Positions 10,298 to 19,883 of a stretch of 58,672 nucleotides of DNA are shown here, in pieces. The position numbers and the translations under genes were made by a program. Each line of letters starts with the position of its first letter. Within the stretch, counting starts at the first letter, position 1. This DNA comes from Gemmatimonadetes bacterium SCN 70-22 (GTDB lineage Bacteria > Gemmatimonadota > Gemmatimonadetes > Gemmatimonadales > Gemmatimonadaceae): assembly GCA_001724275.1 (NCBI GenBank), contig MEDZ01000009.1:172543-231214 (forward strand). The letters are read 5' to 3'. A model generated the notes under the pieces. It made no database searches. It was not told the DNA's origin and worked only from the letters and a program-made list of their open reading frames with translations.

Positions 10298-11971
10298 TCA
10301 CGCCCGCGGTCCGCGGGTGGCGGCGCTGACCGCCATCCCGGCCACCACCACCGCGACGGCCCCGACCAGGTTGTGCCACAGGAACGAGACCTGGGGGAGC
10401 CCGAACGAGACGGCGGCCACGCTCCCCATCCCGGCCAGGAGCCCCACGAAGGCGCCCGTGGCCGTGGCGCGCCGGATCATGGCAAGGATGAAGACGCCCA
10501 GGATCGAGCCGTAGAAGAACGAACCGAAGCGGTTCACCACCTCGATCAGCGAGCCTAACGTGGCGGCGTACACCGCCACGATGCAGGCGAAGATCCCCCA
10601 CACCCCGGTCGCCGCCTTCGAGATCGCGAGATAATGGGCGTCGCTGGCGTCCGGACTCACCCATCGGCGGTAGAAGTCGATGACCGTCGCCGTGGACAGC
10701 GAGTTGAGCTCGGCGGCGATGCTCGACATCGCCGCCGCCATCACCGCGGCGATGAAGAAGCCGGCCAGCCCCAGCGGGAGCTGGTCGAGGACGAAGCGCG
10801 GCATGATGTAGTTGACGTCGCGCGACGACTCCCCGGTGACTCGCTCGGCGACCGCGAGCGCCTCGGTCCGGACGGCGTTCACCCCGGCCTCGGCGGCCTG
10901 GAAGCCCTCCCGCGCCTGGGCCGCCGCCGGCTGGGCCTCGCGCGATGCCGCCAGCGCCCGCGCCGCCTGCGCCCGCGAGGCCACCGCCGTGTCGTAGCGC
11001 GCTTGCAGCTGTGCGAACGCCGCCGGCTGCGCCTCGCGCACGCTCCGCTGGTGCGCCGGGTTCCACAGGAGCGGGGGGGGCTGGAAGAGGTAGAAGACGA
11101 AGACGAGGATTCCGATGAGGAGGATCAACGCCTGCAGCGGGATCTTCCAGTAGGCGCTCATCAGGAGCGAGCTCCGCGCCTCGGGGACCGACTTGGCCGT
11201 CAGGTAGCGTTGCACCTGGCTCTGGTCGGTCCCGAAGTACGAGAGCATCAGGAACGTCCCGCCCAGGACCCCCGACCAGAAGGTGTAGGTCTGCGAAAGG
11301 TCGAAGGAAAAGTCGAACGGCTGCATGCGCCCGGCGGCCCCGGCGATGCGCAGCGCCGCATCGGGCGAGACGGGGAGCTTCACGACCAGGACGACGACGA
11401 TGGCCAGCAGCGAGCCGACGATGATGAACATCTGCTTGACGTCGGCCCAGGTCACCGCCTGCACGCCGCCAATCATCGTGTAGAGCACCGTCGGGATCCC
11501 GATGAGTGTCACGCACCACGCGAGCGGCCAGCCGAAGATCGCCGAGAACACCACCGCCGGGGCGGCGATGATCGTCCCGCACGACATGCCGCGCGAGATG
11601 AGGAAGAGGAACGACGTCAGCGAGCGCGTCTTGGCATCGAAGCGCCGCTCGAGGTACTCGTAGGCGGTGAAGACCCGGGCGCCGTGCAGGAAGGGGACGA
11701 GCGTCACGCCGAGGATGACCATCGCCAGCGGGAGCCCGAAGTAGAACTGCACGAAGCGCATCCCGTCGGTGGCGCCCTGCCCCGTGGTCCCGATGAGCGT
11801 CACCGCCGAGAGCTGCGTCGCCATCACCGAGAGCCCGACGGCCCACCAGGGGAGGGAGCGGTTGGCGAGGAAGTACCCCTCGATCCCCTTGGTCGTCCGC
11901 GATGCGCGGATGCCATCGACCAGGACGTAGAGGAGATAGGCGATGACGATGACCCAGTTGAGCGGATGCAT
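10298..11971 (-). CDS. Sodium:solute symporter (SSS family)
   Basis: 557 residues from ATG 11971 (MHPLNWVIVIAYLLYVLVDG); the upstream part of the frame lacks family features. About 13 hydrophobic segments are visible, with SSS hallmarks: FLANRSLPWWAVGLSVMATQLS near residues 35-55, GGVQAVTWADVKQ in the middle, and AAAMSSIAAELNSLSTATVIDFYRRW after the long loop. The loop between TM7 and TM8 holds an Ala/Gln-rich, probably coiled-coil insertion (RSVREAQPAAFAQLQARYD onward). It moves an organic solute (sugar, amino or organic acid) with Na+; the substrate cannot be told. A 62-residue membrane protein lies 14 bp upstream on the same strand. TTA codon at 10555 lies in CGTTAGGC. Confidence 0.92.
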   Translation of the reverse strand: MHPLNWVIVIAYLLYVLVDGIRASRTTKGIEGYFLANRSLPWWAVGLSVMATQLSAVTLIGTTGQGATDGMRFVQFYFGLPLAMVILGVTLVPFLHGARVFTAYEYLERRFDAKTRSLTSFLFLISRGMSCGTIIAAPAVVFSAIFGWPLAWCVTLIGIPTVLYTMIGGVQAVTWADVKQMFIIVGSLLAIVVVLVVKLPVSPDAALRIAGAAGRMQPFDFSFDLSQTYTFWSGVLGGTFLMLSYFGTDQSQVQRYLTAKSVPEARSSLLMSAYWKIPLQALILLIGILVFVFYLFQPPPLLWNPAHQRSVREAQPAAFAQLQARYDTAVASRAQAARALAASREAQPAAAQAREGFQAAEAGVNAVRTEALAVAERVTGESSRDVNYIMPRFVLDQLPLGLAGFFIAAVMAAAMSSIAAELNSLSTATVIDFYRRWVSPDASDAHYLAISKAATGVWGIFACIVAVYAATLGSLIEVVNRFGSFFYGSILGVFILAMIRRATATGAFVGLLAGMGSVAAVSFGLPQVSFLWHNLVGAVAVVVAGMAVSAATRGPRA

Positions 11972-11985
11972 GTGAGCGCGATCCC

Positions 11986-12174
11986 TCAGTTGCCGTAGCG
12001 GGCCTGGAGCCACCACAGGACGAGCAGCGCGACGACCTGCATGCTCATTACGCGGACGAGGGTGCGCCGGAAGCGCGCCGATCCTTCAGGATCGCTCCCG
12101 TCGGAGGCAGGCCCTTCGGGGGCGGGGGGTACGGTCACGGTGCGCTTGGTCGGCAGGTCGTGCGGGTCCGTCAT
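11986..12174 (-). CDS. Small single-span membrane protein upstream of the symporter
   Basis: 62 residues from ATG 12174 (MTDPHDLPTKRTVTVPP). The first 40 residues are polar and rich in Pro/Ser/Glu; residues 44-58 (VMSMQVVALLVLWWLQ) form one membrane span. It ends 14 bp before the symporter start on the same strand, so both are probably on one transcript. Several SSS transporters have short membrane partners (YhdT with PanF, YjcH with ActP, DUF4212), but I see no direct similarity. An accessory-subunit role is inferred from position only. Its codon use and good context support a real gene. Confidence 0.65.
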   Translation of the reverse strand: MTDPHDLPTKRTVTVPPAPEGPASDGSDPEGSARFRRTLVRVMSMQVVALLVLWWLQARYGN

Positions 12175-12411
12175 GGGTGCGCCGGTCGGTTGGGAGGTCG
12201 GGAAGAGAATGTACCGCCGGGGACAGGGGCAGGCATCCACGCCCCCTCCCTCGTGAGGTGACGCGCGCGTGACGCCGGCGGACCATTCTCAGGGGAGCGC
12301 GCGTCGGGTACTCGGTGCCGCGCCGACACCCGCGACCTAGGGTGCAGCCAGATGATGCGATGCGCAACGCGATGATGTTGCGCTCACACCGCCTCCTCCG
12401 AGATTGGCACC
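12175..12411. other. Divergent intergenic region, promoters unresolved
   Basis: 237 bp between the small membrane protein (-) and the first exported protein (+). It should hold both promoters, but I see no clear -10/-35 pair or strong palindrome. Confidence 0.3.
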
Positions 12412-13710
12412 ATGCTCCTCATGCGACTCCTTCTCCTCACGATCGTCTCGCTTACCCTCGGCTGCGGGACCCCTGGCGCCGCCCCATCCCGGCAACTGTC
12501 GCGCACGGTCGGCGCCGGCCTCGGCGCCGTCTGCACCGCGCGCGTCGTCGACTCCTCGCTGGCGAGCGTCGACGGCGGAGGAGACGTGTACGTCGAGCCG
12601 CAGACCATCTCCCCAGCCCCCGATGGGAGCTATCTGCTGGCTGGCATGCCCAACTACGTCGGCCGTTCGTCGCCCGGACGACCCAAGGTCAGTCAGGTAC
12701 GCGATAGCGTCTTCGGTGCCATCCGGTCGCGCAGCGGGCGCTGGACCCTTGTCCCCCTCCCTCCTCCCGTGCGCCGATTCGGGGGGGCTCGCGCCACCGC
12801 CATTGGCGATGGGCGCTGGGAGGTTGTCTTCGTGCAGCTGGGGGAGCTCCCCACCTCCGGGGACCTCGAACAGGCGCGGGACGCCTGGTACGGCATCGTG
12901 ACGGCCGACGGATGGGAGCAGCTGGAACGCATCCCCCTCCCGGATAGAATGCTGGCCGACTACCAGAACCCGACGCGCCTGATGCGCTCGGGCGACACGC
13001 TGACCTGGGCGTTCCGCATCACGCGCCCCGACGAGGTCTGGCTCCGACCGGTCGGAGTGGTACAGCGCGTCGGTCCACCGCGTCGCGGACACTGGAAGTT
13101 CCACTTCATCGACCTCGAGATCATCGCCGTGACGGGGCTCCTCTCGCCCGGCGGCAAGCCGCGCGTGCTCGTGGAACACGAGGCCCGGATGTCCACGGGC
13201 GAGATACAGGGCGTCCGCTTCGCCCTCGCGCCCGATCCTGTCGCGGTGGACACCGTGATGGAGCCTACTACGCTGAACCGGTTCAACCGCCAGCTCGATG
13301 TCACTCCTGATGGAACCACGTCGCTCACCTGGATGCCGGAGCGGACGGACTCCGTGATGCGGCGCATCAGCATCACGCTCGGCCCAGACGGCGAAGTTCC
13401 GGTGTCCAGAACCGTCACCGGCTTCTACCCGCGGGTCAATCGCATCGAAGGACGCCGGGATGACGCCGCGTGGACATTCGTTGCCGACGCGCGCGACAGG
13501 CAGAACAACGGACGCCTCGAATTCGTGCGCGTCACCGCCGATACGCAGGTCGTGTTGGCGACGCTTCCCCACCGCTACGTCGGGCTGGCCACCCTGGCCC
13601 CGCGTACCAGCAGACTGTTGCAGTTCACCGGCCCCGTGCTCGGCGGAGATTCGAGCGAGGCCCGCATCGCATCGCTGCTCACCACCGTCGACTTCGCATG
13701 TCGGGACTGA
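12412..13710 (+). CDS. Exported protein of unknown function, possible lipoprotein
   Basis: 432 residues; ATG 12421 (MRLLLLTIVSLTLGCG) is an alternative start 9 nt downstream. The N-terminus is a short hydrophobic signal ending in a cysteine (TLGC), an imperfect lipobox. The mature part is rich in beta-strand patterns, with motifs such as GDTLTWAFRITRPDEVWLRP and LDVTPDGTTSLTWMPERTDS that suggest repeated strands or a beta-propeller-like fold. I do not recognise the family. It is followed on the same strand by two more exported unknown proteins, so the three may form an operon. No catalytic signature is visible. Confidence 0.8.
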   Translation: MLLMRLLLLTIVSLTLGCGTPGAAPSRQLSRTVGAGLGAVCTARVVDSSLASVDGGGDVYVEPQTISPAPDGSYLLAGMPNYVGRSSPGRPKVSQVRDSVFGAIRSRSGRWTLVPLPPPVRRFGGARATAIGDGRWEVVFVQLGELPTSGDLEQARDAWYGIVTADGWEQLERIPLPDRMLADYQNPTRLMRSGDTLTWAFRITRPDEVWLRPVGVVQRVGPPRRGHWKFHFIDLEIIAVTGLLSPGGKPRVLVEHEARMSTGEIQGVRFALAPDPVAVDTVMEPTTLNRFNRQLDVTPDGTTSLTWMPERTDSVMRRISITLGPDGEVPVSRTVTGFYPRVNRIEGRRDDAAWTFVADARDRQNNGRLEFVRVTADTQVVLATLPHRYVGLATLAPRTSRLLQFTGPVLGGDSSEARIASLLTTVDFACRD

Positions 13711-13785
13711 GTTGATGCAGCACGAGCCTTCGCCGGGACGCACGCACCACCGCTCCCGGCGCACCAAGACGGGAGTCACCCTCCA

Positions 13786-14580
13786 ATGCTTTCCATCATC
13801 AGGCGTCTCGCCTGTGTCGTTGCCGCCACCACTGTCGGCGCCGGCTGCAGCGAACGCGCGCCGCTCGCATCGCTCACGATCCCCTCGCCGCGCTCGGCGA
13901 CCGACCTGCCGCTGGTCATCCCGAGCGGTGACCTGTTGGCCACTCCGCGCCTCGACGGACGAACCATCGTCACCCCGTTCGATTCGAGCCGAATACCCGC
14001 CGGTGCCGGATCCTGGAGGCAAGTGACCGCGGACGGTCACACCAGCACGGCCTCCACCTCCGACGACTGGGCCATCATCCGGAACCAGAGGAGTCGCGCC
14101 TACTTCACGCAGGGAAACGGTGTCACCGTCGCCGGCGCCGAAGGGAGCATGGATTTCTTCGGAACACACGGGGAAAACCACACCACCATCAGCGTCTCGA
14201 CGCCGACCGGCTCCCTGCTCAGCGCGTCGAACACGGGGAAGTATTCTCAGCCGCTCCCGTGGTGGAACACCCTGGTGACGCACGCCCTGCTGCCCCTGGC
14301 CGGCAATTGCGGCTACAACGCATTGGCCTCGACCAATCACAGGGCATGGCAGTTCATCCTGCTGCCGCCGTTCCACACCGTCGGTGACGCCTACGAGGAT
14401 TCCCACTCGAGCCCTCTACCGCTCCCGGCCTGCCCGACGGGTATCGACATCACCAACACCGGCGGCGAGGGCGATTCCCGCATCACGGACGCACAGTGGC
14501 AGATCTGCTACTGGCTGGTCTGGTACGACTCGAACGGCGTCGAACTGTGGCGCGAGTTCATGTACTGCACCGCACTCTAG
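13786..14580 (+). CDS. Exported protein of unknown function, probable lipoprotein
   Basis: 264 residues from ATG 13786. Residues 1-21 form a signal with a cysteine at its end (TTVGAGCSERAP), consistent with lipid anchoring though the box is not canonical. The rest is rich in Ser/Thr/Gly with aromatic residues, including HGENHTTISVSTPTGSLL, and it ends in a stretch with two cysteines (WQICYWLVWYDSNGVE, then MYCTAL). No known domain is recognised. It is 75 bp downstream of the previous exported gene and 33 bp upstream of the next. Confidence 0.75.
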   Translation: MLSIIRRLACVVAATTVGAGCSERAPLASLTIPSPRSATDLPLVIPSGDLLATPRLDGRTIVTPFDSSRIPAGAGSWRQVTADGHTSTASTSDDWAIIRNQRSRAYFTQGNGVTVAGAEGSMDFFGTHGENHTTISVSTPTGSLLSASNTGKYSQPLPWWNTLVTHALLPLAGNCGYNALASTNHRAWQFILLPPFHTVGDAYEDSHSSPLPLPACPTGIDITNTGGEGDSRITDAQWQICYWLVWYDSNGVELWREFMYCTAL

Positions 14581-14613
14581 TCCCTGCACGCGACTCCCTC
14601 CCGAGGTGACATC

Positions 14614-15150
14614 ATGATTCGCCCGACCTTCCATCCGCGCGCCCGCGTCTCCGCCTTGGCCTCCCCCGTGGCCCCCGCGATCGCGACCACCCGCCCGCAC
14701 GCCATCGCGGCGTCGTGGCTCCGGTTCCTGCTCCCGGCCGTCGCCTTCCTGGTGCCGTTGCAGCTCGCGGCCCAATCCGCGGCGCCGACGCGCACCATCG
14801 TCTCCCTCGCGGACTCCCTCCCCATCCCCAACGCCCAGGCGGTCGTCCTCTTCCACGCCCCACCGTCGGGCGACAACGTCATCCTCCTCCCCCGCGCCAC
14901 GGTCTCGGCCAACGCCCTGGGCGCCGCCCTCAAGGTCCTGCGCAAGCTGGATCGCGAGCACGGTGGCTCCGGCCGGTCGGCGATGATCCCCATCGAGGGA
15001 ATCCTTCCGCCGCGGAACCAGTCCGCCGCCGAGCGCGCGTCGCTGCGTGCCATCATCGCCGAAGTCGCACAGCAGCCCATGACGCGCGTCGGGTCGCTCG
15101 GGATGGGGCAGTGGATGCCGCTCGCGCCGGGCAAGGTCCAGCTGCGCTGA
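14614..15150 (+). CDS. Exported protein of unknown function
   Basis: 178 residues. An extended positively charged N-terminus precedes a hydrophobic segment (WLRFLLPAVAFLVPLQLAAQS), which looks like a signal peptide cleaved after LAA-QS at about residue 54; a later start inside the N-terminal arm is possible. The mature part of about 125 residues (RTIVSLADSLPIPNAQAVVL) may be alpha/beta. No family is recognised. It is the last of three exported genes on the same strand. Confidence 0.65.
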   Translation: MIRPTFHPRARVSALASPVAPAIATTRPHAIAASWLRFLLPAVAFLVPLQLAAQSAAPTRTIVSLADSLPIPNAQAVVLFHAPPSGDNVILLPRATVSANALGAALKVLRKLDREHGGSGRSAMIPIEGILPPRNQSAAERASLRAIIAEVAQQPMTRVGSLGMGQWMPLAPGKVQLR

Positions 15151-15286
15151 GCGAACGAAGGACGGCCAGTGGCGGCGCTCCGACCAGGAGCGCCACCACC
15201 GGCCGCGACGAGGCTGGGAATGGCTGCCCGTCGGCGCCGCGGACTACATTGCCATAGCTCGCGCGTAGCCTATCGCCCTCGTCGCC

Positions 15287-18175
15287 ATGTCGCTCCCGTC
15301 GGTCCTCCGCCGTCACGCCGCGCTCGTCGTCCCCTTCGGCGCCTCCCTCGTCGCGCCCTTCGGCGCCTCCCTCGTCGCCCCGTTCCGCGCCTCCCTCCTC
15401 GCCAGCGCCATCGCTCGCGCCGCAACCCAGGGGCGGCGCGTGCGCGTCGCCTTGGCTGCCGTTGCCGCGGTCTCGGCAATCGTCGCGGCAGCTCCGCATG
15501 CCCTGGCGGCCCAGGACCGCGGCGCCGCCGCACTCGGGCCGCTGGTCGAAGGACTCGGCGTTTCCGCGCGCGTCCTCGTGATCGCGGCACACCCCGATGA
15601 CGAGGACACCCAACTCATCACCTGGCTGGCCAAGGGGCGACACGTCGAGACGGCCTACCTCTCCCTGACGCGTGGCGACGGCGGACAGAACCTGATCGGC
15701 AACGAGCTCGGTGAGGCGCTGGGAGCCATCCGCACCGAGGAACTCCTCGCGGCCCGGCGTCTCGACGGGGGGCAGCAGTACTTCACCCGCGCCTTCGACT
15801 TCGGCTTCTCCAAGAACGCCGAGGAAACGCTGACCCAGTGGCCGCGCGACTCCATCCTGCGCGACGTGGTCACCGTGGTGCGCCAGTTCCGCCCGCACGT
15901 GATCGTCGCCGTCTTCTCGGGGACACCGGCCGACGGCCACGGGCACCATCAGGTGTCGGGGATCTTCGCCCGCGAGGCGTACGACGCCTCGGGCGACACG
16001 GTGCGATTCCCCCGTTCGGCGACCGCCGGACATGGACCGTGGACGGTGTCCAAGTTCTATCGCAGTGCCCTGTTCCGGAACCAGGATCGGGCCACGCTCC
16101 GCATCAACGTGGGCGAGTACGACCCGGTGCTCGGGCGCTCCTACAGCGAGATCGCCAGCGACTCGCGTTCCCAGCACAAGTCGCAGGCAATGGGGGCGTT
16201 GCAGCTGAAAGGGGTCCGCTACGACCTGCTGCTGCGCGAGGCGTCGCGCGCGGCCGGCGCTCCGGTCGATGCCACCAGGGAACACGGGCTCTTCGACGGG
16301 ATCGACACCACCTGGGCGCGCTTTGCACCGCAGATGAGGTCGGCATCGCAGCGCTCGGCGCTCGATTCCCTCCCCGGGGCCTTTGCGAGGGCGCGCGAGA
16401 CGCTCGATCTCGTGCACCCGGCGCGTACGCTCCCCGCACTCCTGGACGTGGCGCGCCTCCTGCGCGCACTCTGCCCGCCCCCTTCCATGTCGCCGTGCCT
16501 TCGCGCTCCCGTCGGCGCCCCCGGCGACGTGCCGCACCTGCGCGAGCGCTTCGCGGCCGGCGACGCCGCGGTCCAGCCGCTCGCCGATCACGGCGACCTG
16601 GCCCAGGCCTGGGCGCAGGCCCTTGCGCGCACCGACCGCGCCATCGCCCTCGCCGCGGGCATCGCCGTGGAGGCCACCGCCCCGCGCGAAGTCTGGGCGG
16701 TTGGCGAAAGCGCCCCGGTCGTGGTGCGTGTGTACAACCGGGGGCGCCGAGCGGTGACCATACGGCACGAGGAGGCAGTGGCCGAAGGGACGGAGGCGCC
16801 GAGCGTCTGGCGGCGACAGGACGTGACCCTTGGGGCCGACAGCGCGGCCACCGATACCATCGAGGTGCCGCTGGCGTCGGTGACGCAACCGTGGTGGCTG
16901 GCGGCGCCGCGCCGCGGAGCGATGTTCACCCCGCGCGTGACCGGGCGCTCCGAGGGGTCGCGCCGGGGCGCGGCCGTGGTGCGGCTGCAACTGGTCCTCG
17001 CCGACTCCCTGGTGCACGGCATCGAGGTGCCGGTCGTGTACCGCTACGCCGATCCCATCAGGGGAGAGCTCCAGCGCCCCATCGCCGCCGCACCGGCGGT
17101 CACCGTCTCCCTCGACGCGGCCGTGGCCTATGCGCCGGCCAACCAGCCCATCGCACGCGCCATCCGCGTCTTCGTCCGGTCCCACGCATCGGAGGCGCGC
17201 GAGGTCACGGTGCGCTTGCAGCTCCCGGCGGGGCTGGCGGCCGACAGCGCCCAGCGGGTGGTGCAGCTCCCGGCCAATGCACGCCCCCCCGCCCCGAGCG
17301 GCCCCGGGGCGGCGTTCGGGATGGGGGGAGCAGCCCCGCCGGAGGTCGTGCGCGTCGCCACCTTCAACGTGAGCGGGCGCCTGGCACCGGGCCGGCATGT
17401 CATCGCCGCCGTCGCCGCAAGCGGGGGCGAGTCGTTCACCACCGGCTACGCCGCCGTCGCGTACGACCACATCCGCACCCAGCGGCTCTATCGCCCCGCC
17501 ACGTTAGGCATCGAGGCGGTCGATGCGCAGGTCCCGCGCGGGCTGGCCATTGCCTACATCCCCGGCGTCGGCGACAACGTCGCCCCGATGCTGGAGCAGC
17601 TGGGGGTGAACGTCACGGTCCTCGACCCGGTGGCGATCTCGCGCACCGACCTCTCCCGCTTCGGCGCGGTGGTCGTCGGGACGCGCGCCTACGAGGCGAG
17701 CGACGAACTGGTGGCCAGCAACGCGCGACTCCTCGACTATGCGAAGGGGGGCGGGACCCTCGTCGTGCAGTACGGGCAGTACGAAATGACGCGCCCGGGG
17801 ATGATGCCGTACCCCATCACCCTCGCGCGCCCCGCCGACCGCGTGACGGTGGAAGGGGCGCCGGTGACGATCCTCGACCCGGCGTCGCCGGTCCTCGCCT
17901 CGCCCAACCGGATCACCACCCGCGACTTCGACGGGTGGATCCAGGACCGCTCGCTGTACATGCCGCGCACGTTCGACCCGGCGTACACCCCGGTCCTGGA
18001 GATGAACGACCCGGGCGAGACGCCCAACCGGGGGGCGATCCTGGTGGCCCCCTACGGCAAGGGGACCTACGTGTACACGACGCTGGCCTTCTTCCGGCAG
18101 CTGCCCGATGGCAACCCCGGCGCGGCTCGCCTCATGCTCAACCTCCTCGCGGCGCGCGCTGGCGTGCAGCCGTAG
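15287..18175 (+). CDS. PIG-L/LmbE family N-acetylglucosaminyl deacetylase, exported, with large C-terminal extension
   Basis: 962 residues. The zinc-binding PIG-L motif AHPDDE is at 101-106 and the second metal-binding segment GHGHHQVSG at 217-225; RTEELLAARRLDGG lies between them as usual. The family hydrolyses N-acetyl groups from GlcNAc-type sugars; an exported form probably acts on envelope or environmental glycans. The N-terminus has a signal region (VALAAVAAVSAIVAAAPHALAAQ, about 54-76) preceded by three 8-residue repeats. Residues 300-700 contain beta-sandwich-like segments, and the last 200 resemble a glutamine-amidotransferase-like fold (FGAVVVGTRAYEASDELV). It converges with the serine hydrolase with only 9 bp between stops. 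Confidence 0.88.
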   Translation: MSLPSVLRRHAALVVPFGASLVAPFGASLVAPFRASLLASAIARAATQGRRVRVALAAVAAVSAIVAAAPHALAAQDRGAAALGPLVEGLGVSARVLVIAAHPDDEDTQLITWLAKGRHVETAYLSLTRGDGGQNLIGNELGEALGAIRTEELLAARRLDGGQQYFTRAFDFGFSKNAEETLTQWPRDSILRDVVTVVRQFRPHVIVAVFSGTPADGHGHHQVSGIFAREAYDASGDTVRFPRSATAGHGPWTVSKFYRSALFRNQDRATLRINVGEYDPVLGRSYSEIASDSRSQHKSQAMGALQLKGVRYDLLLREASRAAGAPVDATREHGLFDGIDTTWARFAPQMRSASQRSALDSLPGAFARARETLDLVHPARTLPALLDVARLLRALCPPPSMSPCLRAPVGAPGDVPHLRERFAAGDAAVQPLADHGDLAQAWAQALARTDRAIALAAGIAVEATAPREVWAVGESAPVVVRVYNRGRRAVTIRHEEAVAEGTEAPSVWRRQDVTLGADSAATDTIEVPLASVTQPWWLAAPRRGAMFTPRVTGRSEGSRRGAAVVRLQLVLADSLVHGIEVPVVYRYADPIRGELQRPIAAAPAVTVSLDAAVAYAPANQPIARAIRVFVRSHASEAREVTVRLQLPAGLAADSAQRVVQLPANARPPAPSGPGAAFGMGGAAPPEVVRVATFNVSGRLAPGRHVIAAVAASGGESFTTGYAAVAYDHIRTQRLYRPATLGIEAVDAQVPRGLAIAYIPGVGDNVAPMLEQLGVNVTVLDPVAISRTDLSRFGAVVVGTRAYEASDELVASNARLLDYAKGGGTLVVQYGQYEMTRPGMMPYPITLARPADRVTVEGAPVTILDPASPVLASPNRITTRDFDGWIQDRSLYMPRTFDPAYTPVLEMNDPGETPNRGAILVAPYGKGTYVYTTLAFFRQLPDGNPGAARLMLNLLAARAGVQP
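15326..15397 (+). repeat. Three in-frame 24-bp repeats in the PIG-L N-terminus
   Basis: Copies at 15326-15349, 15350-15373 and 15374-15397 encode VVPFGASL, VAPFGASL and VAPFRASL. The array lies in the arm before the hydrophobic signal segment, so it may be a tolerated slippage expansion or a sign that translation starts further downstream. Confidence 0.85.
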
Positions 18176-18184
18176 GGAGGGGCG

Positions 18185-19777
18185 TCAGCGGCACGCCGGG
18201 GGCGGGGCAAGGCTCTCGTCCCGCCCGATGGGGCGCACGTCCAGGTACTGCACGCGTGCCGGGGTGGTGGGGGCCAGGGTGATGGCGATGCGCAGGTCGC
18301 CCGTGGCGCACCGCAGGCGCCAGCTCCCGCGCAACGCGTTCTCGGCGACGAACACCCCCTCGGGGGCGCAGCGGTCCCCCGCCTGCAGTCGCACGCGCTC
18401 GATCGCCGCGCGGCGCCGCACCTTGGACTCGTCGCGGTAGAGGTTCATCGCCGCGACGCTGTCGGCCAGGGCGTCGTCCCACCGGTTCACGAGGCGGGTG
18501 ACCTGGTGTTGCATCTGCACGAGGACCGGGGCGGGTTGCGGCTGGCGGGGCTCCAGCCCGCCGGTCCCGGCCAGCAGCTCCAGCGCCTGCTCGGCCACGT
18601 TCCCCCACCCCGTGTACGTCAGGTTCCCCATCGCCACGATCCCGACGCCGTGGTCCGGGAGCCAGCGCATCAGCGAGCCGAAGCCGGGGAGCCCCCCGGT
18701 GTGCGAGACCGAGCTCCGGAAGCGGCACGTCTGCCGCACCCCGAGCCCGTAGCCGTACCCGCCGGCGCTGAGGAAGACCGCCCCGGCCGAATCCTTCCCC
18801 GCGAAGGCGCCGTTGAAGCGCCATACCTGTTGCATCTCACGGCGCGAGGCGCGGCCGAGCACGCCCCCCTCCTCGCCGTCGCGCGGCGGCCAGGCGTCGA
18901 GCATGAAGCCGACCCACCGCCCGAGGTCGGCGGCCGAGGTGAGCATCCCCCCCATCGCCCCGAAGGCGCCGTCGGGGAGCTGCCCCTCCTCGAGCCACGC
19001 CCCATCCTGCCGCCGGTATCCGTGCGCCAGCCGTGCCGCCGGGACCGACGACGCCTCCAGCGTCGTCACCGTCATGCCTAACGGGACGAGGACCCGTTCC
19101 CGGACGTACCGGGCATACGGCATCCCCGACACCCGGGCAACGATGCGCCCGAGGATGGCGAAGCCGAAGTTGGAGTACTCGTAGGCCGTCCCCGGCGCCG
19201 TGGAGAAGGGGATCCCGGCGCGCATCATCTGCGCCATCTCGTCGTCGGTCGCCGCCAGCTGCTGGTCGCCCCATGGGTTGTCCTCGGGGAACCCCTCGGA
19301 ATGCGACAACAGGTGGCGAATCGTGATCCTCGGCGAGTCGGTGGTGGGGGAGCGCAGCGTCGCCAGCTCGGGGATGTAGCGCTCGACGGGATCGTCGAGC
19401 GACAACTGTCCGGCATCGCGCAGCTGGAGGATGGCCGCCGCGGTGAAGCTCTTGGTCATCGAGGCGATCCGGAACACCGTCGCGGTGTCCACCGGCGCCT
19501 GCGCCGACACGTCGCGCACCCCGGAGACGCCCACGTGCGCCAACTGGCCGTCGATCACGATCCCGTAGGCGATGCCCGGGACGTTGGACCGCTGCGCGAA
19601 GTCCCGCATCAGCCGGTCGATAGCCGGAAAGGCGGAGCGCAGCCTGGCGGCGCGCTGCGGGTCGGTGAAGGCGGGGGGCGGGGCGACGCTGGCATCGCGC
19701 CCCCCCTGCGCCCCGGCGCCGGCAGCCGCAAGGAGGATCGGGGCGGCGAAGAACAGACGGCGAATGGACATGGGCAT
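18185..19777 (-). CDS. Secreted beta-lactamase-fold serine hydrolase
   Basis: 530 residues from ATG 19777 (MPMSIRRLFFAAPILLAAAGAGAQ, signal peptide); ATG 19771 is an equal choice. The penicillin-binding/class C fold motifs are visible: SMTK (S-x-x-K nucleophile), YSN (Y-x-N), and HTGG (K/H-T-G). Further markers are IRHLLSHSEGFPE and LVPLGM. Family members hydrolyse beta-lactams, D-amino acid peptides or esters; the actual substrate is unknown. After about residue 400 there is an extra domain with two cysteines in the tail. The CGTTAGGC octamer at 19076 encodes the LG of PLGM. Confidence 0.9.
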   Translation of the reverse strand: MPMSIRRLFFAAPILLAAAGAGAQGGRDASVAPPPAFTDPQRAARLRSAFPAIDRLMRDFAQRSNVPGIAYGIVIDGQLAHVGVSGVRDVSAQAPVDTATVFRIASMTKSFTAAAILQLRDAGQLSLDDPVERYIPELATLRSPTTDSPRITIRHLLSHSEGFPEDNPWGDQQLAATDDEMAQMMRAGIPFSTAPGTAYEYSNFGFAILGRIVARVSGMPYARYVRERVLVPLGMTVTTLEASSVPAARLAHGYRRQDGAWLEEGQLPDGAFGAMGGMLTSAADLGRWVGFMLDAWPPRDGEEGGVLGRASRREMQQVWRFNGAFAGKDSAGAVFLSAGGYGYGLGVRQTCRFRSSVSHTGGLPGFGSLMRWLPDHGVGIVAMGNLTYTGWGNVAEQALELLAGTGGLEPRQPQPAPVLVQMQHQVTRLVNRWDDALADSVAAMNLYRDESKVRRRAAIERVRLQAGDRCAPEGVFVAENALRGSWRLRCATGDLRIAITLAPTTPARVQYLDVRPIGRDESLAPPPACR

Positions 19778-19883
19778 GGCGGGTCCCGGGTGGCGAGGGG
19801 TGACACGCGGATGTCGCGGCGGAGGCACGATAGCGCGCGGCGATGCGTCGTGCCATCGCCGCGGGCGCTGGGTCGTGGCCTGC

